64,000 nucleotides of DNA. It comes from JAZREA01 sp045660545 (GTDB taxonomy: Bacteria; Bacillota; Clostridia; Monoglobales; Firm-18). Location: contig JAZREA010000026.1 of NCBI GenBank assembly GCA_045660545.1, positions 51,942 to 115,941 of the forward strand. Direction: 5' to 3'. The notes beneath the pieces were generated by a model. It was given only the letters and a program-made list of their open reading frames with translations. It ran no database searches and was not told the origin of the DNA. The position numbers and the translations under genes are program-made. This document shows, one piece after another, positions 16,886 to 23,751 of this stretch (its first letter is position 1; every line of letters starts with the position of its first letter).

Positions 16886-18322
16886 ATGAATTATGCAATG
16901 ATTGTATATACACTTGGCTGGGTTTTGAACTTTGAGGCGGTGTGTTTTACTTTGCCGCTTATCTGTTCTTTGATATACAAAGAGTCGCTGACGCCTATGT
17001 ACGCTCTTTGCGTAGTAGTCTGCCTTGCTGTTGGTCTTGTGCTGACACATAAACAACCGAAAAATAAATCTATGTATGCAAAAGAGGGGTACGTAATCGT
17101 TGCTCTTTGCTGGATTTTAATGAGTCTGGTTGGTTCTTTGCCGTTTAGCCTTTCGGGATATATTCCAAAGTATATTGACGCACTTTTTGAGACGGTTTCC
17201 GGTTTTACAACCACCGGTGCTACAATTTTGGCGGATGTAGAGATTTTGCCGAAATCTATACTTTTCTGGCGCAGCTTTACCCATTGGGTTGGCGGTATGG
17301 GCGTTTTGGTGTTTTTGGTTGCTATTTTGCCCCTGTCGGGCGGCAGTAATATGCACCTTGTAAAGGCGGAAAGTACAGGACCCGCTGTCAGCAAGCTTGT
17401 GCCAAAAACAGGTATGAGCGCAAAGCTTTTATACGCTATGTATATTGTGCTTTCGCTTTTGGAGTTTGTGCTTTTGCTTTTTGGCGGTCTTGACGTTTTT
17501 GATTCGCTTACGCTGATGTTTGGTACGGCAGGTACGGGCGGCTTTGGAATTTTAAATTCAAGCTTTGTTGAATATTCGTCTTATGTGCAGTATGTTGTGG
17601 CGATATTTATGGTGCTGTTTGGCATAGATTTTTCCATGTACTACCTTATTCTGATACGCAAGTTCCGCCTCGCGTTTAAATCGGACGAAATCAAGACATA
17701 TATTGGAATAGTAGCAGTAGCTACACTTATTATTTGCTTCAACTGCCGCTCAATTTACGATACGCTTGCGGAAGCATTTAAACACAGCTTTTTTCAGGTT
17801 GCGTCTATTATAACTACTACCGGTTATTCGTCCGTCGACTTTGACCAATGGCCCGAGCTTTCAAAGACCATACTTGTTGGTCTGATGTTTTGCGGCGCTT
17901 GTGCCGGCAGTACAGGCGGCGGCATTAAGGTTTCAAGAATAGTTATTCTTTTAAAGAGTGTTGTAAAGGAAATAAAAATCGCCGTTCATCCTCAAAGGGT
18001 TTATAAGACAACCATGAACGGTACCTTGGTAGAGCACGAAACAGTCAGGGCGGTCAACGTATTTTTGGTTTCGTACCTATCCATATTCGTCGTTTCTATA
18101 ATTTTAGTCAGCCTTGATAATATGGACTTTACAACCAACTTTACGGCAGTTGCGGCGACGCTTAACAACATAGGCCCCGGTCTTGCAAAGGTTGGCCCTA
18201 CTTGTAATTTTGCTGCTTTTTCGCCGTTGTCAAAAATCGTTATGATTTTTGATATGTTTATTGGAAGACTCGAAGTGTTCCCGGTTTTAATTTTGCTTTC
18301 AAGGTCTACCTGGAAGAAATAG
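16886..18322 (+). CDS. trkH: Trk potassium transporter membrane subunit TrkH
   Basis: A 478-residue integral membrane protein with about ten hydrophobic segments and the selectivity-filter loops of the Trk/Ktr/HKT family, such as TVSGFTTTGATIL (residues about 105-117), GTAGTGGFGIL, ITTTGYSSVD and NNIGPGLAKVG. It imports potassium, gated by TrkA encoded just upstream. The operon ends at a strong terminator, which also marks the left border of the accessory island. Confidence 0.93.
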   Translation: MNYAMIVYTLGWVLNFEAVCFTLPLICSLIYKESLTPMYALCVVVCLAVGLVLTHKQPKNKSMYAKEGYVIVALCWILMSLVGSLPFSLSGYIPKYIDALFETVSGFTTTGATILADVEILPKSILFWRSFTHWVGGMGVLVFLVAILPLSGGSNMHLVKAESTGPAVSKLVPKTGMSAKLLYAMYIVLSLLEFVLLLFGGLDVFDSLTLMFGTAGTGGFGILNSSFVEYSSYVQYVVAIFMVLFGIDFSMYYLILIRKFRLAFKSDEIKTYIGIVAVATLIICFNCRSIYDTLAEAFKHSFFQVASIITTTGYSSVDFDQWPELSKTILVGLMFCGACAGSTGGGIKVSRIVILLKSVVKEIKIAVHPQRVYKTTMNGTLVEHETVRAVNVFLVSYLSIFVVSIILVSLDNMDFTTNFTAVAATLNNIGPGLAKVGPTCNFAAFSPLSKIVMIFDMFIGRLEVFPVLILLSRSTWKK

Positions 18323-18332
18323 GTATTAAATT

Positions 18333-18363
18333 AGTGTTCGCCTTTTTGGCGAACACTTTTTTT
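18333..18363 (+). terminator. Terminator of trkA-trkH
   Basis: AGTGTTCGCC and GGCGAACACT form a perfect 10-bp stem around TTTTT, followed by a long T run. Confidence 0.95.
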
Positions 18364-18482
18364 CGTATTTTTGCGCAGAAAAACCAGTATGCTTTTTTAA
18401 TCAAGCCACAAAAGTCATGAAATTAGCGGGGTTTCGGTGCATAATCTTTGCCAACATTTGCGTCCGCCTTTATATTAGACTT

Positions 18483-18515
18483 TATTTGGTGCTAAAAAAG
18501 TGCCAAATAATTTTT
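18483..18515 (+). promoter_or_regulatory. Leader hairpin before the first cassette gene
   Basis: TATTTGG (18483-18489) pairs with CCAAATA (18503-18509), followed by ATTTTT. The hairpin lies directly before the AGGAGG site, so it may attenuate expression. Confidence 0.4.
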
Positions 18516-18534
18516 AAAAAAGGAGGATTGCAAA

Positions 18535-19881
18535 ATGGCAATCAAAAACGAGTTTTTCGAAACGGAAAACAACAAAAAAGCGCAGTCACAAAACACTATG
18601 GACAATTCGGGAGGGATGAGGTATAATAAAAACATAACTGATGCCTTTTTGGCTAAGAAAGAACCTTTCGAATCTTCCTTTGTCAGCTGGTATGACAAAA
18701 ACAAGGGAGCCTTAAAGTACGCAGGGGACAGTACGAAGGAAAGCGTGGAAAAAGGCCTGAGCGAAGCGCCGACGTATATGAAGGATGCAGAGCCGGGCAC
18801 TAACTTTACAGACGTGCAGACCGCGTCGGTAAAGCGCTCACTTGCAAAAGATGCAAACGACAAAGGCCTTTATAACTCTGCGGTTATGGAAATGATAGGG
18901 CTTTTGAGTACGGAAAACAAGGACCCTTATTTGAGCCAGTCGCAACCATTGCAGACGTATATTGACGCAAAGGACAAATTTGACTTTTTGCGCAACAACT
19001 ACACCACAACCAAAAACATCGACCAAACGCCCGACGAAAATGTGCGCCAGCTCCAAAGGGGACTGAATGCAGAAGGCTACACAGACAAAATGGGCCAGCC
19101 ACTGAAAGAGGACGGGGTATTCGGAGGAAAGACCGCATACGCACTAGATACGAGTAGGGCGAATATTTCAAAGATAGGAAGTATCCCATCAGTAGTAAAA
19201 GGCAATGGACTTGACATAAAATATCCAATAACAAGCATAGAGGATTTACAACTTCAAGTGTTTAAAAACGCGCAAGTAAAAAAGACGTCGAATAACAATG
19301 CGAAGCCAGCAAGTTCCAAACCTGAAAGCCTAAAATTTATACCAGATATAATATACGATGCGTGGAACAAGGCTGAAGATAGCATATGGAAAATCGGAGC
19401 AAAAGTACTCGATTTGTATGGATGGCATTTATCTTCAGAACTATTGTACTTGGCAGCAAGCGGAAGTGATAACAAATACGTTGCAACCGAAGGAAGCTAT
19501 GCGTCTAATTTGCTAAAAAATGACAAAGGCTTAAATAAATTTATTAATGATGTTATTTGGGAGTATGGAACAAGTAAGGGTAATAAAAACCCAGACATTC
19601 CACAGGTTTCATATAACATACCACTTTCAAACGGCGATTTAGGTGCTGCATTACATAAGGTCGATCTAAATATCGAAGCCAAACAAAATCCTGACGGAAC
19701 ATGGACTGCAACGATAAAAGCAACTGACAATTTCAATTTCTCCGAAATTGAAAATCCCCTTAAGTATAAAAAATTAAAGGAAAAAATATTATGGCTTGCA
19801 AATGATATTGCCGTCATAGATACTAATTGGGGATTGTTAGATAATGTACCTATCGAAATAACATTTAAAAATAATTATTAA
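18535..19881 (+). CDS. Modular protein with peptidoglycan-binding-like domain and variable C-terminus (candidate polymorphic toxin 1)
   Basis: A 448-residue protein I do not recognise as a whole. Residues 19-210 are shared almost verbatim with the gene at 20437. Within this, about residues 165-205 (NVRQLQRGLNAEGY ... DGVFGGKTAYALD) resemble a PG_binding_1 domain. After DTSRAN the sequence switches to a lysine/asparagine-rich C-terminal domain of about 240 residues (ending ATIKATDNFNFSEI ... EITFKNNY) with A/T-rich codons. No signal peptide or transmembrane segment is seen. A strong AGGAGG precedes ATG 18535. A small membrane protein follows after 11 bases. The arrangement suggests a toxin with an immunity partner, but a cell-wall role is possible. 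Confidence 0.6.
   Translation: MAIKNEFFETENNKKAQSQNTMDNSGGMRYNKNITDAFLAKKEPFESSFVSWYDKNKGALKYAGDSTKESVEKGLSEAPTYMKDAEPGTNFTDVQTASVKRSLAKDANDKGLYNSAVMEMIGLLSTENKDPYLSQSQPLQTYIDAKDKFDFLRNNYTTTKNIDQTPDENVRQLQRGLNAEGYTDKMGQPLKEDGVFGGKTAYALDTSRANISKIGSIPSVVKGNGLDIKYPITSIEDLQLQVFKNAQVKKTSNNNAKPASSKPESLKFIPDIIYDAWNKAEDSIWKIGAKVLDLYGWHLSSELLYLAASGSDNKYVATEGSYASNLLKNDKGLNKFINDVIWEYGTSKGNKNPDIPQVSYNIPLSNGDLGAALHKVDLNIEAKQNPDGTWTATIKATDNFNFSEIENPLKYKKLKEKILWLANDIAVIDTNWGLLDNVPIEITFKNNY
18589..19164 (+). repeat. 576-bp duplicated in-frame block, copy 1
   Basis: It starts at CAAAACACTATGGACAATTC and ends at GATACGAGTAGGGCGAAT. Copy 2 is at 20428-21003 with exactly the same length and reading frame. Long stretches are nearly identical in DNA, and similarity stops abruptly at both edges. 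Confidence 0.9.
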
Positions 19882-19892
19882 GAGGTGATTAC

Positions 19893-20369
19893 ATGAATAT
19901 TGTATTTAAAATTGCGTCATGTTTGCTTTCAATAGTCTTTGTAGTTGTTACATTAATTTTAATTGTTGCTGTTTTTTTACCTACTATAAATGAAACAACC
20001 AATGATTTTAACCGTCAATTACCGAAACATTTAGATAAAGTCGAATATGTTGATGGTGGATTTGATGATTTTACCAAATACAAAGAATACTACTATTCAA
20101 AAGAAAATATCTCGGAATTTAAAAGCAACAAATATTTTAAACAAGTTAATGAGAGCGACATAGAAACAATTTATGGTTATTTTAATAATTTTGAATATTC
20201 ATTGCGCTCTTTGACATACAAGAACGAGTACAGATTCGAAAAATCTCAAATAAAGGCAAATGATTATTTTTATATAGAATCAAAAGGCGATTCACCGTAT
20301 GATAATTACGACGTTTATTACGTAGATGTCGAAAAATGCATAATGTATTTTATACATTCAAACATATAA
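19893..20369 (+). CDS. Small single-pass membrane protein (candidate immunity protein 1)
   Basis: A 158-residue protein. One N-terminal hydrophobic segment (residues about 5-31, CLLSIVFVVVTLILIVAVFL) anchors an acidic, tyrosine-rich outer domain ending YYVDVEKCIMYFIHSNI. AGAGGTG precedes the ATG at 19893. It starts 11 bases after the candidate toxin and ends just before a terminator, the usual position of an immunity gene. I do not recognise the family. Base composition is A/T-rich like the variable end of the upstream gene, suggesting they were acquired together. Confidence 0.6.
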   Translation: MNIVFKIASCLLSIVFVVVTLILIVAVFLPTINETTNDFNRQLPKHLDKVEYVDGGFDDFTKYKEYYYSKENISEFKSNKYFKQVNESDIETIYGYFNNFEYSLRSLTYKNEYRFEKSQIKANDYFYIESKGDSPYDNYDVYYVDVEKCIMYFIHSNI

Positions 20370-20390
20370 CAATTACTTTTACCAAAAGCA

Positions 20391-20419
20391 AAAGGCACTC
20401 GAAAATCGAGTGCCTTTTT
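20391..20419 (+). terminator. Terminator of cassette 1
   Basis: AAAGGCACTCGA and TCGAGTGCCTTT form a perfect 12-bp stem with loop AAA and a T tail. The preceding ACCAAAAGCAAAAGGCAC matches the sequence before the terminator at 22207, so the terminator is part of the repeated module. Confidence 0.95.
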
Positions 20420-20427
20420 GCATCCGC

Positions 20428-21003
20428 CAAAACACTATGGACAATTCGGGAGGGATAGGGTATAATGACAACATAGGCAATACCTTTTTGGCAGGGAAAG
20501 ACCCTTTCGAAGCTTCAATGGGAGAATGGTACAAAAAGTACAACGATTCTTTAAAGTACGCCGGGGACAGAGCGAAGAAAAGTATTGTACAGGGGCTGAT
20601 GGAAGCTTCTTCATACATTAAGGATGCTTCCCCCGACACTAACTTTACGGACGTACAGACAGCGTCGGTAAAGCGAAGCCTTGCAAAAGACGCAAACGAC
20701 AAAGGCCTTTATAACTCTGCGGTTATGGAAATGATAGGGCATTTAAGTAGGGAGAACAAAGAGCCTTATTTAAAACAAGCTAAGCCATTACAGACGTACA
20801 TTGACGCGAAAGACAACTTCGACTTTAATCACAACAACTACACCACAACCCAAAACATAGACCAGACGCCCGACGAAAATGTGCGCCAGCTCCAAAGGGG
20901 ACTGAATGCAGAAGGCTACACAGACAAAATGGGCCAACCGCTGAAAGAGGACGGAATATTAGGAGGAAAGACCTTATACGCGTATGATACGAGTAGGGCG
21001 AAT
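20428..21003 (+). repeat. 576-bp duplicated in-frame block, copy 2
   Basis: Matches copy 1 at 18589-19164 in length and frame, with the same start CAAAACACTATGG and end GATACGAGTAGGGCGAAT. It begins directly after the terminator of cassette 1, without the 5' coding sequence and ribosome site present in copy 1. Confidence 0.9.
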
Positions 21004-21801
21004 GTACAAACAACTTTGCAATCGCAATTGTTCAAAAACACCCTGTCCGCAAGCGAGCCCGTTGCCAAAATCACAAATAATTTGAATAATACTGTAAACC
21101 AAATTAAAACAAAGATAAAAACTGTTTTTGATAAATATATCCCGTATTATTCCGAAGAAAGTGATAATATTAAGTTGTCCGACAACGGCAAGCTATCAGA
21201 AAACGACAAAAAATACAACAAAATCAAACAAACTTTGTTGAAATGCCTGAGTGCCAATTGGTACGGAACCGCTTACAACAAAGAATTTCAAGATTATATT
21301 CACGAACAGGCTAATAGATTAAGAGAATACGACGATAACTCATTTGAAAAAGTAGTATTACTAAATAAATCGACCGGGGCTAGTAACCTGGGACATAACG
21401 CCGTTATGCTTATTAATAAAGACAACGAAGGTCTAATTTTTAGTTTTTATTCAACCTCTTCTAATTTTATTAAATCCGTGCGAACCCAAGCAGAAGTTAG
21501 ATTTGGAGTGTTAAATTCTGAAGAAGTTAATAATTTATTGTATAAAAATAACAAGAACGTTCTCTTTTTTACTGCCAGTGATAATTCTATAGTTAGAGAA
21601 ACATATGATAACTTTAAAACATACAATCTAAACAGCACAGGTTACAATATGTACAATGCTGCTGTTGCTCTATACGACTGCCCGAGTTACTATTCTTTGG
21701 TTTCGAGGCATTGTGACATTATTGCAGTAGAATTACTAAAAGAAGGCGGTATAGATATTAACAGATGGGTAATACCAAACTGGACGTACGAAAATAACTA
21801 G
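20437..21801 (+). CDS. Modular protein, cassette 2, with permuted NlpC/P60-like C-terminus (candidate orphan toxin)
   Basis: An open frame of 454 residues from ATG 20437. The N-terminal 190 residues repeat the block of the upstream gene, including the peptidoglycan-binding-like segment. The C-terminal half differs: NLGHNAVMLINKD supplies a histidine and, about 110 residues later, YSLVSRHCDIIAVELLKEGG a cysteine. This H-then-C order fits circularly permuted NlpC/P60 (papain-like) enzymes, including toxin domains. The frame lacks the first 18 residues of copy 1, has no ribosome site, and the upstream GTG at 20410 lies inside a terminator stem. It may be a silent cassette, expressed only after recombination with copy 1. 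Confidence 0.55.
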   Translation: MDNSGGIGYNDNIGNTFLAGKDPFEASMGEWYKKYNDSLKYAGDRAKKSIVQGLMEASSYIKDASPDTNFTDVQTASVKRSLAKDANDKGLYNSAVMEMIGHLSRENKEPYLKQAKPLQTYIDAKDNFDFNHNNYTTTQNIDQTPDENVRQLQRGLNAEGYTDKMGQPLKEDGILGGKTLYAYDTSRANVQTTLQSQLFKNTLSASEPVAKITNNLNNTVNQIKTKIKTVFDKYIPYYSEESDNIKLSDNGKLSENDKKYNKIKQTLLKCLSANWYGTAYNKEFQDYIHEQANRLREYDDNSFEKVVLLNKSTGASNLGHNAVMLINKDNEGLIFSFYSTSSNFIKSVRTQAEVRFGVLNSEEVNNLLYKNNKNVLFFTASDNSIVRETYDNFKTYNLNSTGYNMYNAAVALYDCPSYYSLVSRHCDIIAVELLKEGGIDINRWVIPNWTYENN

Positions 21802-21834
21802 TTTTAAAAATACAATGATAAAGGAGAATATGAT

Positions 21835-22173
21835 ATGTCAAAAAAAGCATCGAGAATCCTATTTTATCTTATCCATTGCGTAATAGCTTTTGTTGCAGGA
21901 ACTACCATTATACATATGTATTTCGAAAAGTTTGTTAACACAAATAATTCATATCTATATTTCGTATTAGAATACGCTTTTTTATGTTTTTGCGTTATCA
22001 ATTTTTTCGTTATATTTTTCTCTTATAGATTATTGAAACTCGAAAAAGGGAAGAAATTCTATCCCATTCTCTTTATTAACTACATAATTGCAAATGTATG
22101 TTCTTATTTGACTTTTTATTTTGCAATTTATGTATTTATTTTTATTAGGTTGATGATATATGGTCTTTACTGA
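21835..22173 (+). CDS. Small polytopic membrane protein (candidate immunity protein 2)
   Basis: A 112-residue, very A/T-rich gene. Three to four hydrophobic segments are visible (ILFYLIHCVIAFVAGTTII, FVLEYAFLCFCVINFFVIFF, LFINYIIANVCSYLTFYFA, and the C-terminal run to MIYGLY). AAAGGAG precedes ATG 21835. It follows the cassette 2 frame by 33 bases and precedes a terminator. Its position suggests an immunity protein for the C-terminal domain upstream. It is unrelated in sequence to the membrane protein of cassette 1, as expected if each partner matches a different toxin. Family not recognised. Confidence 0.55.
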   Translation: MSKKASRILFYLIHCVIAFVAGTTIIHMYFEKFVNTNNSYLYFVLEYAFLCFCVINFFVIFFSYRLLKLEKGKKFYPILFINYIIANVCSYLTFYFAIYVFIFIRLMIYGLY

Positions 22174-22206
22174 TTAAATAACGGACATATCCCTATACCA
22201 AAATCA

Positions 22207-22237
22207 AAAGGCACCCAGTTGATCGAGTGCCTTTTTT
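22207..22237 (+). terminator. Terminator of cassette 2
   Basis: AAAGGCAC and GTGCCTTT pair, followed by a T run. The upstream TACCAAAATCAAAAGGCAC and the right arm TCGAGTGCCTTTTT match the cassette 1 terminator. Confidence 0.85.
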
Positions 22238-22254
22238 GTATTACAAAAAGGATG

Positions 22255-22275
22255 TGGACAATTCGGTAGGGGTAA
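22255..22275 (+). repeat. Remnant of a third cassette junction
   Basis: TGGACAATTCGG at 22255-22266 is identical to the start of both 576-bp blocks and again follows the repeated terminator. Similarity fades within about ten bases. No protein can be made from it. Confidence 0.6.
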
Positions 22276-22338
22276 TTTTGCGTACGAGACTGTCATTCAC
22301 TACCGCTCCTTCGAATCCCTCGTCAAATAAACTGCAAC

Positions 22339-22370
22339 AAAAAAGAACACCCTGACGGATGTCCTTTTTT
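22339..22370 (-). terminator. Hairpin with U tail after tRNA-Arg
   Basis: On the minus strand GGACATCC and GGGTGTTC pair imperfectly around GTCA, followed by a T run, three bases beyond the tRNA CCA end. A runs on both sides could make it work in both directions. Confidence 0.7.
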
Positions 22371-22372
22371 GT

Positions 22373-22449
22373 TGGCGCGCCTGAAGGGATTCGAACCCCT
22401 GACCTAACGGTTCGTAGCCGTTCACTCTATCCAGCTGAGCTACAGGCGC
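22373..22449 (-). tRNA. tRNA-Arg (ACG)
   Basis: Read on the minus strand: acceptor GCGCCTG pairs with CAGGCGC, D-arm AGCTCAGCTGGATAGAG, anticodon loop CTACGAA within a 5-bp stem giving anticodon ACG, T-arm GGGTTCGAATCCC. The discriminator is G and CCA is encoded. The wobble A would be read as inosine. It bounds the accessory island on the right. Confidence 0.95.
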
Positions 22450-22477
22450 ACATGTCTTAAAATCAAACTGCCTAACT

Positions 22478-22506
22478 ATAATAACACATATAACAGTAAA
22501 AATCAA
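22478..22506 (-). promoter_or_regulatory. Promoter of tRNA-Arg
   Basis: On the minus strand TTGATT, 17 bases, TATTAT. Confidence 0.6.
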
Positions 22507-22555
22507 GGACTTTTGTTAAAAAAATCTAAACATTTACAAAATTAATCATTTTATA

Positions 22556-22584
22556 TTGAAAAATCGCAGAAATTGTGGTAGAAT
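22556..22584 (+). promoter_or_regulatory. Promoter of the cysteine desulfurase-thiI unit
   Basis: TTGAAA (22556-22561), 17 bases, TAGAAT (22579-22584). Confidence 0.6.
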
Positions 22585-22617
22585 ATTAAAGATAGTACAA
22601 GATAGGAGATTTTTGCG

Positions 22618-23751
22618 ATGCAGGATGTGTATTTTGACAACGGAGCAACAACCAAGGTTGACGTTCGAGTTGCTGATGTTATATATAAAGCTATGACTGA
22701 AAGTTATGGTAATCCGTCGTCATTACATTCCAAAGGGCTTGAGGCCGAGCGTCTTTTAAAGCGTGCTCGTGCGACAATCGCCGATAAGTTAAAAGCCTTT
22801 CCGGAGGAGATTGTTTTTACGTCAGGAGGCTCGGAGTCTAACAACCTCGCTATCCTTGGCAGTACCGCGCTTTTTAGAACAAAGGGTGAAATAATTACCT
22901 CCAAGGTTGAACACAAAAGCGTTTTAGAGTGTATGAAGTGCCTTGAAGAACAAGGCTTTACCGTAATATATTTAGATGTAGACGAAAACGGCGTTGTAAT
23001 TTTAGATGATTTAAAAGCTAAGTTGTCCGCCAATACTCAGCTCGTCAGCGTAATGCACGTTAATAACGAGTGTGGCTCAATACAGCCCATTAACGATATG
23101 TATAAGGCGGTTAAAGATTATAACCCTAAAATATTGTTCCATACAGATAATGTTCAGGGCTTTTGCAAGGTGGAAGAGCCTGTTATGTGTGATATGATGA
23201 GCGTGTCTGCTCATAAAATACATGGCCCCAAGGGCGTTGGCGCCTTGTATGTTAAAAAGGGGATAAGACTTTCCCCCGTTATATACGGAGGGGGACAGGA
23301 AAGAGGCATAAGAGGCGGAACGGAAAATGTGCCCGGCGTTTTGGGCTTTGCCGAGGCTGTCAGCATTTTTAAAAACGAAAGTGATAGACTAAAAGAGCTT
23401 AAAAAGCATATTATAGACCGCGTAACGAAGGAGATTCCAAAGGTTTTTGTTAACGCTGATTTTTCCTCTTCGTCGTCATATATACTTAATATTGCCATGC
23501 TTGGTCTTCGCTCCGAGATAATTTTGCACTCGTTAGAGCAAAGGGGCATATACGTTTCCTCGGGCTCTGCGTGCTCTTCTCACAAGCCGTCACCAAGCCA
23601 TGTGCTAAGCGCCATGGGCTTTTCTGCCGCAAGGGTTGACAGCAGCATAAGGCTTAGCTTTTGCGCCGGAAACACGGTAGAAGAAGCAGACGCCTTTTGC
23701 GACGCGCTGTTGGAAATTGCCAATATTAATAAAAAGGTCAGGAGATTGTAA
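22618..23751 (+). CDS. Cysteine desulfurase (NifS family, ThiI partner)
   Basis: A 377-residue PLP enzyme that removes sulfur from L-cysteine as a persulfide. Seen: YFDNGATTKV at the N-terminus, HTDNVQGFCKV, the PLP lysine in SVSAHKIHGPKG (residues about 198-209) and the mobile-loop cysteine in SSGSACSSHKPSPSHVL. It overlaps thiI by one base (TAATG). This pairing is known in Bacillus (NifZ-ThiI), where the desulfurase supplies ThiI with sulfur for 4-thiouridine, so the same role is likely here. Confidence 0.92.
   Translation: MQDVYFDNGATTKVDVRVADVIYKAMTESYGNPSSLHSKGLEAERLLKRARATIADKLKAFPEEIVFTSGGSESNNLAILGSTALFRTKGEIITSKVEHKSVLECMKCLEEQGFTVIYLDVDENGVVILDDLKAKLSANTQLVSVMHVNNECGSIQPINDMYKAVKDYNPKILFHTDNVQGFCKVEEPVMCDMMSVSAHKIHGPKGVGALYVKKGIRLSPVIYGGGQERGIRGGTENVPGVLGFAEAVSIFKNESDRLKELKKHIIDRVTKEIPKVFVNADFSSSSSYILNIAMLGLRSEIILHSLEQRGIYVSSGSACSSHKPSPSHVLSAMGFSAARVDSSIRLSFCAGNTVEEADAFCDALLEIANINKKVRRL

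Noticed and set aside
18417..18626. Plus-strand 69-residue frame before the first cassette gene
   Set aside because: It runs through the leader hairpin and into the cassette gene in another frame; no ribosome site or domain.
20410..20436. GTG start for cassette 2
   Set aside because: The GTG lies in the right arm of a 12-bp terminator stem and has no ribosome site.
22300..22506. Minus-strand 68-residue frame over tRNA-Arg
   Set aside because: It is a translation of the tRNA gene (VAQLDRVNGYE-like shadow), common in automatic annotation.
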